Shown here: in pieces, positions 1-9,531 of the stretch | Layout: each line of letters begins with the position of its first letter | Position numbering within the stretch: the stretch's first letter is position 1 | Assembly (NCBI RefSeq): GCF_900156865.1 | Contig: NZ_LT732529.1 | Coordinates: 4,285,823 to 4,349,822 of the forward strand | DNA from: Litchfieldia sinesaloumensis | Lineage (GTDB): Bacteria > Bacillota > Bacilli > Bacillales > Bacillaceae_L | DNA: 64,000 nt | Direction of reading: 5' to 3' | Translations under genes and position numbers: made by a program | Notes under the pieces: generated by a model | The model's input: the letters and a program-made list of their open reading frames with translations, nothing else | What the model was told of the DNA's origin: nothing | Database searches by the model: none

Positions 1-928
1 ATTTTTTATACTAGCACCCATGGAAGACGTGACAGATGTTGTCTTTCGGCATGTCGTTAGTAAAGCGGCGAGACCAGATGTGTTTTTTACGGAGTTTACA
101 AACACGGACAGTTACTGTCATCCAGAAGGACAGCAAAGTGTACGAGGACGTTTGACGTTTACAGAAGATGAACAACCTATTGTGGCACATATATGGGGCG
201 ATAAACCTGAACACTTCCGGAAAATGAGTATCGGTATGGCTGAACAAGGTTTTCGGGGTATCGATATCAATATGGGCTGTCCTGTAGATAATGTGATTGA
301 GGATGGAAAAGGATGCGGACTGATTCGTCGTCCAGAGGTTGCAGCTGAATTAATCCAAGCAGCAAAAGCAGGTGGATTGCCTGTAAGTGTGAAAACAAGG
401 CTTGGTTTCGCAGAAGTTGACGAATGGCGTGACTGGCTCACACACATATTGAAACAAGACATTGTTAATTTATCGATTCATTTGCGTACAAGAGAGGAAA
501 TGAGCAAAGTGGATGCTCATTGGGAATTGATACCGGAGATCAAGAAACTTCGTGATGAGGTGGCCCCAAATACTCTTTTAACGATTAATGGCGATATTCC
601 TGATCACCAAACGGGTATGAAGCTCGCTCAACAATACGGTGTGGATGGAATTATGATAGGGCGAGGGATTTTTAAAAACCCGTTTGCCTTTGAGAAGGAA
701 CCAAGAGAACATAGCAGTGAGGAATTGCTTGAACTTCTGCGATTGCATCTTGATCTTTTTGACGAGTATGCACATTTGCAGTCACGTTCTTTGGGACAAC
801 TTCGTCGCTTTTTTAAGATTTATGTTAAGGGATTTCGAGGGGCAAGTGAGTTAAGAAACCAGTTGATGAGCGCAAAGTCAACGGATGCAGTGCGCGAATT
901 ACTAGATGAGTTTCAGTCGGAGTCTTGA
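1..928 (+). CDS. dus: tRNA-dihydrouridine synthase (5' end cut by window)
   Basis: FMN-dependent enzyme that reduces uridine to dihydrouridine in tRNA. The reading frame is open from the window edge: codons before the ATG at 20 read FFILAP, as in the conserved Dus N-terminus (LAPM-DVT), so the real start lies upstream and the gene is partial. Visible family features are the APMEDVTD start of the TIM barrel, the NMGCPVDNV motif with the conserved Cys (residue 87 counted from the ATG at 20), KTRLG and the late DGIMIGRG phosphate/FMN-binding segment. The C-terminal helical tRNA-binding part follows. It ends about 75 bases before an intrinsic terminator. Which Dus subtype (A, B, C) cannot be told from this alone; it resembles the DusC/YjbN-type group by eye. 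Family assignment is firm. Confidence 0.9.
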   Translation, partial: FFILAPMEDVTDVVFRHVVSKAARPDVFFTEFTNTDSYCHPEGQQSVRGRLTFTEDEQPIVAHIWGDKPEHFRKMSIGMAEQGFRGIDINMGCPVDNVIEDGKGCGLIRRPEVAAELIQAAKAGGLPVSVKTRLGFAEVDEWRDWLTHILKQDIVNLSIHLRTREEMSKVDAHWELIPEIKKLRDEVAPNTLLTINGDIPDHQTGMKLAQQYGVDGIMIGRGIFKNPFAFEKEPREHSSEELLELLRLHLDLFDEYAHLQSRSLGQLRRFFKIYVKGFRGASELRNQLMSAKSTDAVRELLDEFQSES

Positions 929-1003
929 TCTTGATGCAACGGGGAACAGTAAACTAGTGTCTTACAGATAGGCATTACAAATTTCACTATAGAATTAATA
1001 TTT

Positions 1004-1039
1004 TCCCGGATTGCTTCAAAGGAATCCGGGATTTTTTTT
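1004..1039 (+). terminator. Intrinsic terminator after dus
   Basis: Inverted repeat TCCCGGATT / AATCCGGGA with a 10-base loop, followed directly by eight T. It closes the dus transcript. Confidence 0.9.
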
Positions 1040-1123
1040 CGTCCGCCACTATTTGATTGAACGACTAGAGATGAGGCATAATAAAAACGATTATTAGAGG
1101 CACAAGAATGAGAGTGATTAGGT

Positions 1124-1897
1124 TTGATTGATATTAGTAAAATTATTCAAGGGAAAAGTTTAACGGATTTAGACGTTCAAATCGTTAAATATATCGTAAG
1201 TAATATTGATAATGTTTTACAAAAAGGAGTACGTGAAATTGCTAAAGAGAATTTCACATCGCCTGCTACTGTTATTCGCTTATCGAAAAAGTTAGGCTAT
1301 ACCGGATTTGTGGATATGTATTATCAACTCTTACCAATGATTAAGAAGGTAGAGGTACCCCAAAATGGTGAAACAGAAGACTTTTTGCAGATAACTCAAT
1401 CTGATTTTTTAACCCTAAATTCAATAGAAAATATTGAAACATTTATCAGGAAAGTTTTACAACTAGAGCAGAAATATATATTTATATATGCCACCGGTTT
1501 TTCATCCATAGCTGCAGAGTATTTTTATAAAAAACTATTAGTATTAGGTCGGAAAACAATTATTGCCAGCGCTACTGATTCAGTTGGCATATTTGAAAAT
1601 AACCTTGAGGATATCGGGGCATTAGTTGTTATATCAAAGTCGGGTGAGACACAAACTGTAATTGATAAGTTGCATGCAGCCAAAGAACATCATGTGTTTA
1701 CTGCATCTTTCACGAAGGAAACGGAGAATCGTATTGCCGAACTATCTGAATTAAATTTTAAAATTTCGGATGACAATAAGCTAGATGATCGAAATATGCT
1801 GCCAAACAGCTTCTTTCCTAAAATGCTATTGCTATTTGAATTCATTCTTAAGCAGTATGTTGAGAATCTAAGCGCGAAAAAGAATAGTAACCAATGA
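1124..1897 (+). CDS. MurR/RpiR-family transcriptional regulator of alpha-glucoside use
   Basis: A 257-residue regulator with an N-terminal RpiR-type helix-turn-helix (about residues 1-75; VREIAKENFTSPATVIRLSKKLGY) and a C-terminal SIS sugar-phosphate-binding domain (about 105-240; YIFIYATGFSS and VVISKSGETQTV are the phosphosugar loops). The first usable start is a TTG at 1124 because an in-frame stop sits at 1115; the ribosome site AGAG is weak. It lies directly upstream of a PTS IICB gene and a GH4 6-phospho-alpha-glucosidase, the same gene set as the Bacillus subtilis malA-malR(yfiA)-malP locus, so it probably senses a phosphorylated disaccharide or sugar phosphate. Activator or repressor role cannot be read from sequence. 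Confidence 0.85.
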   Translation: MIDISKIIQGKSLTDLDVQIVKYIVSNIDNVLQKGVREIAKENFTSPATVIRLSKKLGYTGFVDMYYQLLPMIKKVEVPQNGETEDFLQITQSDFLTLNSIENIETFIRKVLQLEQKYIFIYATGFSSIAAEYFYKKLLVLGRKTIIASATDSVGIFENNLEDIGALVVISKSGETQTVIDKLHAAKEHHVFTASFTKETENRIAELSELNFKISDDNKLDDRNMLPNSFFPKMLLLFEFILKQYVENLSAKKNSNQ

Positions 1898-1927
1898 AAC
1901 GTGTTTCAATATGTGAAACACGTTTTT
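1897..1927 (+). terminator. Perfect 12-bp inverted repeat after the RpiR gene: terminator or operator
   Basis: AAACGTGTTTCA and TGAAACACGTTT surround the 5-base loop ATATG, and five T follow. It overlaps the stop codon of the regulator gene and lies 90 bases before the PTS gene. The U-run suggests a terminator; the perfect symmetry and position also suit an RpiR operator. The sequence cannot separate the two. Confidence 0.6.
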
Positions 1928-1949
1928 AATCATGCTGAAACTATCGACT

Positions 1950-1963
1950 ATAAAACGCTTGCA
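1950..1963 (+). promoter_or_regulatory. cre-like site (CcpA) upstream of the PTS gene
   Basis: ATAAAACGCTTGCA matches the CcpA consensus TGWAANCGNTNWCA at about 11 of 14 positions, including the central CG. It is placed 53 bases before the PTS start. Catabolite repression would fit a PTS sugar operon. The match is imperfect. Confidence 0.35.
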
Positions 1964-2015
1964 TTGTATTCTAAACGTGTCGAAAGAAATTAAGTGATGT
2001 AGGAGGTGCGGCTAA

Positions 2016-3617
2016 ATGAAAGCTCAATTGATGGAAGGTATGCAGCGCTTTTCAAAAGCGATGTTCATTCCAGTGCTTATTTTGCCGATTGCAGGTATAT
2101 TAATTGCTCTAGGAAATTTATTTACAAATGCAAGGTTATTAGAAGTTATTCCATTTTTAGATAATCCTATTACGACTGGCTTCGGTTCAATATTAACCGG
2201 ATCGCTTGTTTCGATACTTGGAAACTTGGGACTGATTTTCTGTGTTGGTATTACTGTAGGGTTAGCTAATAAGGAAAAAGCAGTTGCTGGTTTTACAGCT
2301 TTGTTAGGTTATTTGGTATTTGTGAATGCGATGAATCGTTTTATGGACCTAAGCGGGGTATTGTTCCAAGGTGACTCCCTGCAAGGTACTGGACAAACTC
2401 TTGTTTTAGGTGTTCAAATCCTTGATATGGGCGTTTTTCTCGGAATTATTCTTGGGATTGTAACCGCTCTCGTTCATAACAGATTTGTTGATATAGAATT
2501 TAACGGTGCTTTCCAAATCTACGGTGGATCTCGTTTTGTTTTTATTGTACTCATTCCAGTAGTTGTACTTTTATCCATCGCTCTAACGTATATTTGGCCG
2601 TTCTTCCAAGGTGGCATTAACAATCTTGGTACGCTTATAAATCACAGTGGTAGCTTTGGGATATTCTTATACGGTATGTTGGAACGTTTATTAATTCCAA
2701 CTGGGCTGCACCACTTAATCTATACACCATTTTTATACACTTCATTAGGTGGTGTAGCAGAGGTTGGTGGACAAGTCTTTGAAGGTGCTAGAAATATTTA
2801 CTATGCGGAGATAGCAGATCCAACTGTAAAACAGCTTTCGTCATCCGTTGTTTGGGATGCACGTGGTATTTCAAAAATGTTTGGTCTAATTGGTGCTTGT
2901 TTAGCGATGTATCATACGGCAAGGCCTGAAAACAAGGCAAAGGTTAAGGCAATTTTGATTCCTGCCGCCGTTACTTCTTTTATCGCTGGTGTTACAGAAC
3001 CAATTGAATTCTCGTTCATGTTCGTTGCACCATTACTATTTGTTGTACATGCTGCTTTAAGTGGCTTAGCAATGGTGACATTTAGTCTCTTAGATGTAAG
3101 AGCAATTGGGCCGAACGGTATGATTGACTTCCTGTTGTTCAATTTACCACTTGGAATCGAAAAAACAAGCTGGCCTATGTACATTTTAATCGGTTTAGTC
3201 TTCTTTGTTATCTACTATGTCCTATTCCGCTTCTTAATTCAGAAATTTAACTTCAAGACAGTCGGAAGAGAAGAAGAAGGCCAAGAGACAAAATTATATA
3301 CGAAGAAGGATCTAAAGGAAAAGCAAAGCCAAGAAAAAACTGGAACCTCTGGTTCGCAAGGTTCAACTGGTATTGCTCCAGTAATTGTGGATGCTTTAGG
3401 TGGAGCAAGTAACATTCAAACAGTAACAAATTGTTATACTAGGCTTCGTTTAACGTTGGATAATCCAGAGATGGTTAATGAGGAAGTCTTGAAACGTGAA
3501 ACAGGTGCCAGTGGAGTTGTAATTAAGGATAAAAATGTTCAGGTTGTTTATGGCCTACAGGTGACAACGGTAAGAAAAGCTGTTGACAGCTATTTAGGAT
3601 TAACAACAGACGAATAA
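2016..3617 (+). CDS. Alpha-glucoside (maltose-type) PTS transporter, EIICB
   Basis: A 533-residue membrane permease that imports and phosphorylates a sugar, probably maltose or a related alpha-glucoside. The N-terminal EIIC domain (about residues 1-410) has ten or so hydrophobic segments and the glucose-family motifs LIPTGLHHLIYTPF and GVTEPIEFSFMF. The C-terminal EIIB domain (about 450-530) carries the phosphocysteine loop TNCYTRLR. The linker resembles that of B. subtilis MalP (GREEEGQETKLYTKK versus GREKDEQQETKLYSKK). No EIIA domain is present, so it must use a separate EIIA-Glc-like protein. AGGAGG precedes the ATG at a good distance. The GH4 gene follows after 44 bases and probably shares its mRNA. 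Confidence 0.88.
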   Translation: MKAQLMEGMQRFSKAMFIPVLILPIAGILIALGNLFTNARLLEVIPFLDNPITTGFGSILTGSLVSILGNLGLIFCVGITVGLANKEKAVAGFTALLGYLVFVNAMNRFMDLSGVLFQGDSLQGTGQTLVLGVQILDMGVFLGIILGIVTALVHNRFVDIEFNGAFQIYGGSRFVFIVLIPVVVLLSIALTYIWPFFQGGINNLGTLINHSGSFGIFLYGMLERLLIPTGLHHLIYTPFLYTSLGGVAEVGGQVFEGARNIYYAEIADPTVKQLSSSVVWDARGISKMFGLIGACLAMYHTARPENKAKVKAILIPAAVTSFIAGVTEPIEFSFMFVAPLLFVVHAALSGLAMVTFSLLDVRAIGPNGMIDFLLFNLPLGIEKTSWPMYILIGLVFFVIYYVLFRFLIQKFNFKTVGREEEGQETKLYTKKDLKEKQSQEKTGTSGSQGSTGIAPVIVDALGGASNIQTVTNCYTRLRLTLDNPEMVNEEVLKRETGASGVVIKDKNVQVVYGLQVTTVRKAVDSYLGLTTDE

Positions 3618-3646
3618 ACAAGTATTAAAAAAACAAAGAATGCTAG

Positions 3647-4987
<1,341 letters not shown>

Positions 4988-5338
4988 TAAATCAAACACT
5001 CAGCATTGTGTAGCTTTGTAGTTACTTTAAGAGTTAACTAGAAAAATAGAATATTAAGCTAAAGGGCTGTCATCAAAAGTCATAATCAATGATTTTTCGG
5101 ACAGCCCCTTTATATATATAAGCCTTTTAAGTGCTATTATACATGTAAAGATATATAGCAATCCTCATATAATACCTCCATTTTACTTTTCTCATGAACT
5201 ACCTTCATCCCTTTAACTTCCTTTTGTTACGTCTAATCTTATGGTTACGAATAAAGTATGATTCAATGAATGAAAAACAGTGGCAATATAGAAACTATAT
5301 TCAAATATATATAGTGGGATTTTGAAAGGATGTATCAA
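4988..5338. other. Intergenic region, GH4 to ATPase
   Basis: Contains one clear terminator (5061-5112) and otherwise AT-rich sequence with no supported gene. A 13-codon reading frame on the minus strand behind a GGAGG exists, but has no other support. Confidence 0.6.
5061..5112 (+). terminator. Long-hairpin terminator after the GH4 gene
   Basis: AAAGGGCTGTC at 5061 pairs with GACAGCCCCTT at 5100, closing a loop that itself can fold; T-rich sequence follows. It ends the alpha-glucoside operon. Confidence 0.75.
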
Positions 5339-7987
5339 ATGGAGTTTTATCGTCAGGATAAAGAGGATGTATTACAGTCCCTGGAATCCTCTATGAATGG
5401 ACTGGGACAGGAAGAGGTAAAAAGTCGGCTCGAGAAAGATGGCTATAATGAAATTAAAGATCGAGAGAAAGTGCCAACTTGGAAGCTCTTTATAGAAACG
5501 TTTAAAGACCCGATGGTACTTGTTTTATTAATCGCAGCAGGAATTCAAGTGGCTTTAGGGAGTCTCGTTGAATCGCTCATTATTTTGCTCGTGATTATTT
5601 TAAATTCAATCATTAGTGTTGTTCAAACGAAGAAGGCAGAAAGCTCGTTGGAAGCATTGCGAAGCATGTCAGCTCCTGAAGCGAAGGTCATTAGGAAGGG
5701 AACCAAACAAAAGATACCAGCACGTGAATTGGTTCCTGGAGATATTGTGCTATTAGAAGCTGGTGATTATGTCCCTGCGGATGGCCGAATTTTACAGGGA
5801 GCATCTTTAAAAGTTAACGAAGGAATGCTTACAGGAGAGTCTGAAGCGGTTGAGAAAAATTCCGACACGATCTTAGATGACGCTCCTTTAGGGGACAGGC
5901 TCAATGTGGTATATAGTGGTTCCCTTGTTGTTTATGGTAATGGTACCTTTGTGGTTACAGGAACAGGGGAAAAGACGGAGATTGGTAAAATCGCGGATAT
6001 GCTTAATAAAGCAGAGCAAAAACAAACTCCGCTGCAAAGAAAGCTTGAACATTTTAGTAAAAGGCTCGGAATTGCTATTTTAATTTTGAGCATTCTTATT
6101 TTTGCATTACAAGCTGGTCGAATTTGGTTTGGTGCCGATAATGTTGATATGGGAACAGCACTTTTAAAAGCATTAATGTTTTCGGTGGCTGTTGCTGTTG
6201 CTGCCATACCTGAAGCGTTATCTGCAATCGTTACGATTGTACTTTCAGTTGGGACCAATAAAATGGCGAAACAACATGCAATCATTCGAAAACTGCCTGC
6301 CGTAGAGACTTTAGGTTCAGCAAGTGTGATTGCTACCGACAAAACAGGGACGTTAACACAAAATAAAATGACTGTTACTGATTATTTTGTGCCTGGAAAC
6401 TCGAACAAGCAGTTAAATGGGAATCCGGAAAGTTGGAGTGCATCAGAAAAACTGTTAGTTCAAATCGCCGTCCTCTGTAATGATTCCTATATTAATAACG
6501 AGGGGAAAGAAATTGGTGACCCTACTGAAGTGGCACTGATTCATTTTGCCAATCAGAACAACAAAGACTATGAGGAGATTAGGAAAACCTACCCGCGAGA
6601 AGAGGAGCTTCCTTTTGACTCTGATCGAAAATTAATGTCCACTGTTAACACAATTGATAATGAACGATTGATGTTAACGAAGGGTGGGCCAGATGTCATG
6701 TTCTCCCGAGCAAGTCATGTGCTAATTGATGGAAAGGAAGAGCCTCTAACAGAGGAAAGACTTAATGAATTACAACAGGAAAATGAGAGCTTTTCACGTC
6801 AAGCCCTAAGGGTATTAGCTTATGGTTATAAAAAGCTGCCAAAGGACCAGCAGTCGATTTCAGAGAGTGATGAACATGAATTAACATTAGTGGGCCTTAC
6901 AGCAATGATTGATCCACCTAGAGAAGAGGTTTATGAAGCAATACGAAACGCAACGAGTGCAGGTATTAAGACGGTTATGATTACCGGAGATCATAAAACA
7001 ACCGCACAAGCAATTGGGCGCGATATTGGACTCATGGATGAGGATGATATTGCTGTATCTGGACAGGAACTAGACGCGATGTCTGATGAAGAATTAGACC
7101 AGAAACTAGAAGATATTTCTGTATACGCACGGGTATCGCCAGAAAATAAAATCCGTATTGTCCAGGCATGGCAACGTAAAAATCAAGTTACAGCGATGAC
7201 TGGTGATGGCGTTAATGACGCACCTGCATTGAAACAAGCAGATATTGGTGTAGCAATGGGGAGCGGGACGGATGTAGCAAAGGATGCTGCTGCCATGATT
7301 TTAACGGATGATAACTTTGCTTCGATTGTACGAGCGGTAGAAGTGGGACGGACCGTTTATAATAACATTAAAAAGGCAATTGGCTATTTATTTGCCGGTA
7401 ATATCGGGGCGATTATTACTATTATTTATGCGGTATTGTTAAATCTACCGAATCCTTTTACAGCTCTACAACTTTTATTTATCAATTTGGTCAATGATTC
7501 GTTACCAGCCATTGCGCTGGGAGTGGAAAAGCCTGAACCGAATGTGATGAAAAAGAAACCTCGTGATCCAGAAGAAGGAATTTTTGCTGGTGGGACATTA
7601 CTCGCTGTAATTGTCCGTGGAACATTGATTGGTATAGCTGTGATTATTTCGTTCCATCTCGGTCTAGAACATTCAACAGATATGGGCGTGGCAATGGCTT
7701 TTACAACATTAATTCTTTCTAGAACCTTACAAACATTCCCAGCACGCTCAAACGTACAAACGGCTATTCAGGCTGGTTTCTTTAGAAATAAGGCTGTGAT
7801 AGGAGCGGTGCTTGTAGGCTTTCTACTGTATGGCATCACCGTTCTTCCAGTTGTCCGTGAAATTTTTATGATTCCTTCTGACTTTGGTTGGGACGAATGG
7901 TTAATTGCTACCGGTCTCGCACTTCTTGCCGTCATCTTGATGGAAGTGTTTAAAATGCTAAAAAATAAATTTTTAAAAAACGGCTAA
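5339..7987 (+). CDS. Calcium-transporting P-type ATPase (P2A)
   Basis: An 882-residue membrane pump of the SERCA/PMR1-like P2A group, the length of Listeria LMCA1 and Bacillus YloB-type pumps. Motifs in order from the ATG at 5339: actuator TGES (165-168), M4 AAIPEALSAIVTI with the PEA(L) calcium-site proline/glutamate, phosphorylation loop DKTGTLT (Asp334), hinge TGDGVND (621-627), and M6 NLVNDSLPAIALG with the N..D pair of the calcium site. About ten membrane segments can be seen. GAAAGG ends nine bases before 5339; the ATG at 5330 lies directly on it and is less likely. It probably exports Ca2+; Mn2+ is an alternative within the family. No metal sensor lies next to it. Confidence 0.88.
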   Translation: MEFYRQDKEDVLQSLESSMNGLGQEEVKSRLEKDGYNEIKDREKVPTWKLFIETFKDPMVLVLLIAAGIQVALGSLVESLIILLVIILNSIISVVQTKKAESSLEALRSMSAPEAKVIRKGTKQKIPARELVPGDIVLLEAGDYVPADGRILQGASLKVNEGMLTGESEAVEKNSDTILDDAPLGDRLNVVYSGSLVVYGNGTFVVTGTGEKTEIGKIADMLNKAEQKQTPLQRKLEHFSKRLGIAILILSILIFALQAGRIWFGADNVDMGTALLKALMFSVAVAVAAIPEALSAIVTIVLSVGTNKMAKQHAIIRKLPAVETLGSASVIATDKTGTLTQNKMTVTDYFVPGNSNKQLNGNPESWSASEKLLVQIAVLCNDSYINNEGKEIGDPTEVALIHFANQNNKDYEEIRKTYPREEELPFDSDRKLMSTVNTIDNERLMLTKGGPDVMFSRASHVLIDGKEEPLTEERLNELQQENESFSRQALRVLAYGYKKLPKDQQSISESDEHELTLVGLTAMIDPPREEVYEAIRNATSAGIKTVMITGDHKTTAQAIGRDIGLMDEDDIAVSGQELDAMSDEELDQKLEDISVYARVSPENKIRIVQAWQRKNQVTAMTGDGVNDAPALKQADIGVAMGSGTDVAKDAAAMILTDDNFASIVRAVEVGRTVYNNIKKAIGYLFAGNIGAIITIIYAVLLNLPNPFTALQLLFINLVNDSLPAIALGVEKPEPNVMKKKPRDPEEGIFAGGTLLAVIVRGTLIGIAVIISFHLGLEHSTDMGVAMAFTTLILSRTLQTFPARSNVQTAIQAGFFRNKAVIGAVLVGFLLYGITVLPVVREIFMIPSDFGWDEWLIATGLALLAVILMEVFKMLKNKFLKNG

Positions 7988-8042
7988 GAGGTAAAGTCAG
8001 TTGACGCAATCCTATAAATTGAATTAAGATAAACTGAACTTG

Positions 8043-8069
8043 GTACCTGTTGCGATACGTGACAGGTAC
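8043..8069. repeat. Small dispersed hairpin, GTACCTGT / ACAGGTAC
   Basis: Eight-base arms GTACCTGT and ACAGGTAC around an 11-base loop, between the ATPase and DUF1456 genes. It shares the GGTAC/ACAGG theme with hairpins at 24991-25028, 32958-32996 and 33916-33942. No strong U-run, so it is listed as a repeat rather than a terminator. Confidence 0.5.
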
Positions 8070-8092
8070 TAGTCTTGATATGGAGGTCAACG

Positions 8093-8593
8093 ATGGATAA
8101 TAACGATATATTAATTCGATTAAGATATGCACTGGAAATAAAAAATAAAGAAATGGCTGAGATTTTTCAGCTTGGTGGTGTCGAAGTCTCAGTGCCAGAA
8201 GTGACAAAGATACTCACAAAGACATACGACGAGGACGACCTTGAGAATGAAGATCAAATTAAATGCACTCACAGTATGTTAGATTCATTTTTGAATGGAC
8301 TTATTATTTATAAAAGAGGAAAACAAGAGCCCAAACCTGGACAGCCTACTCCACCAGAAACTCCTTTAAAGACGAGTGGAAACGTAAATAATCTCCTTTT
8401 AAAGAAAGTAAAAATCGCTTTGGCATTAACGACTGAGGATATGCTAGACATCTTTGATTATGCAGGGTTACGGGTTACAAAAGGAGAACTAGGGGCCTTG
8501 TTGCGTAAAGAAGGACATAAGAATTACAAAGAGTGTGGAGATAATTTCGCCAGAAACTTCTTAAAAGGGTTAGCGATCAAATACAGGGGATAG
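8093..8593 (+). CDS. DUF1456 family protein (YehS-like)
   Basis: A 166-residue soluble protein made of two tandem copies of the DUF1456 fold: residues about 3-70 (ILIRLRYALEIKNKEMAEIF) and 98-165 (LLLKKVKIALALTTEDMLDIF). The two halves align with each other by eye, each ending in a basic FL.GL motif (FLNGLIIYKRG, FLKGLAIKYRG). A Pro-rich linker separates them. The function of this family is unknown. GGAGG at 8082-8086 selects the ATG at 8093 over an upstream in-frame ATG at 8075. It stands alone between the ATPase and the HAD gene. Confidence 0.85.
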   Translation: MDNNDILIRLRYALEIKNKEMAEIFQLGGVEVSVPEVTKILTKTYDEDDLENEDQIKCTHSMLDSFLNGLIIYKRGKQEPKPGQPTPPETPLKTSGNVNNLLLKKVKIALALTTEDMLDIFDYAGLRVTKGELGALLRKEGHKNYKECGDNFARNFLKGLAIKYRG

Positions 8594-8663
8594 TTCTTGA
8601 AATACATATTTAACATAGGTAAAAACATAGGTTTTTTTAAATGTAAAAGAAAGAGGGATTCAC

Positions 8664-9233
8664 ATCAATATTTTATGGGATTTTGACGGAACGCTGTTTA
8701 ACACCTATCCGGCACTAGTAAAGGGATTTATCCATCTGAGCGGTAAGGATTTGGATCCGAATGAAGTGCTGAAGTGGTTAAAGGTTAACTCAAAAGTGGC
8801 CTTTCAACACTATGGAATTGATGAGAACAAGCGTAACGAATACATCAAATTATATAATCAATATTCATTTGATAGTGCTCCCTTTGAGCATTTAGAAGAG
8901 GTATTAAACATTGCCGATGACAATTTTATTGTCACGCACCGGGATAAGGAATCTACCCTGTTCCTTTTGGAAAAGTTTAATTTACTCCATTACTTTAAGG
9001 TCGTAGTTTCAGTAGAAGAAGAAGGATTTGACCGAAAGCCACATGCAGCATCGTATAAACATGTGATCAAGGATTATCCCATTGATTTAGTGATTGGCGA
9101 CCGTGAGCTAGACTTAATTCCAGCTAGAGAATTAGGAATCAAGACAGTTGCCTTTGAAAATGAGGCTATTGATGCAGACTTTCATCTGGAAAACTATGCA
9201 GACTTTAAAACGCACGTCCTTCCGTATCTATAA
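8664..9233 (+). CDS. HAD-superfamily (subfamily IA) hydrolase with a non-standard start codon
   Basis: Predicted small-molecule phosphatase, about 190 residues. The catalytic DFDGT loop (WDFDGTLFNTYPA) is encoded at 8676-8714, followed by a small cap and then motif II (THRDK), motif III lysine (KPHAASYKHV) and motif IV GDRELD. The first ATG/GTG/TTG in frame is the TTG at 8751, which would remove the DxD nucleophile. Between the in-frame stop at 8628 and DxD no standard start codon exists. AAGAGGG at 8651-8657 places initiation at ATC 8664 (giving fMet-Asn-Ile-Leu-Trp) or ATT 8658. Other family members begin MxILWDFDGTLF, which fits 8664. A sequencing error or decayed start is the alternative. 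Confidence 0.75.
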   Translation: MNILWDFDGTLFNTYPALVKGFIHLSGKDLDPNEVLKWLKVNSKVAFQHYGIDENKRNEYIKLYNQYSFDSAPFEHLEEVLNIADDNFIVTHRDKESTLFLLEKFNLLHYFKVVVSVEEEGFDRKPHAASYKHVIKDYPIDLVIGDRELDLIPARELGIKTVAFENEAIDADFHLENYADFKTHVLPYL

Positions 9234-9314
9234 GCGTTCTATTTTTAGTAACCGTACATAATCAAACTAGAGGACCCTTAATTCACTTCATTGTAAAATT
9301 TAATAGAAGATAGT

Positions 9315-9372
9315 AGAGGCTGTGTCTAAAGAGTCATTGGAAGTTGACTTTTTAGGGTAGCCTCTTATTTTT
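9315..9372 (+). terminator. Terminator after the HAD gene
   Basis: AGAGGCT at 9315 pairs with AGCCTCT at 9359 across a foldable spacer (GAGTCA/TTGACT inside), then T-rich sequence. Together with it, 9234-9531 holds only AT-rich sequence and the GAAAGGGAAGG ribosome site of the next gene. Confidence 0.7.
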
Positions 9373-9531
9373 ATATAGTTATAAACTATTTTCCTAATGC
9401 TAATCTTGTGAATAATGTTCCTATTCTGGACTTCTTAAAATCCCTATTAATTTATTTATTATTCCCCTATAATTCTTAGTGACCTTAATAATAATTATTA
9501 GAAAATTTAAATAACAGAAAGGGAAGGTATA

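Noticed and set aside
5137..5184. 13-codon leader peptide on the minus strand behind GGAGG
   Set aside because: It leads to no gene on that strand and has no recognisable stalling or regulatory motif.
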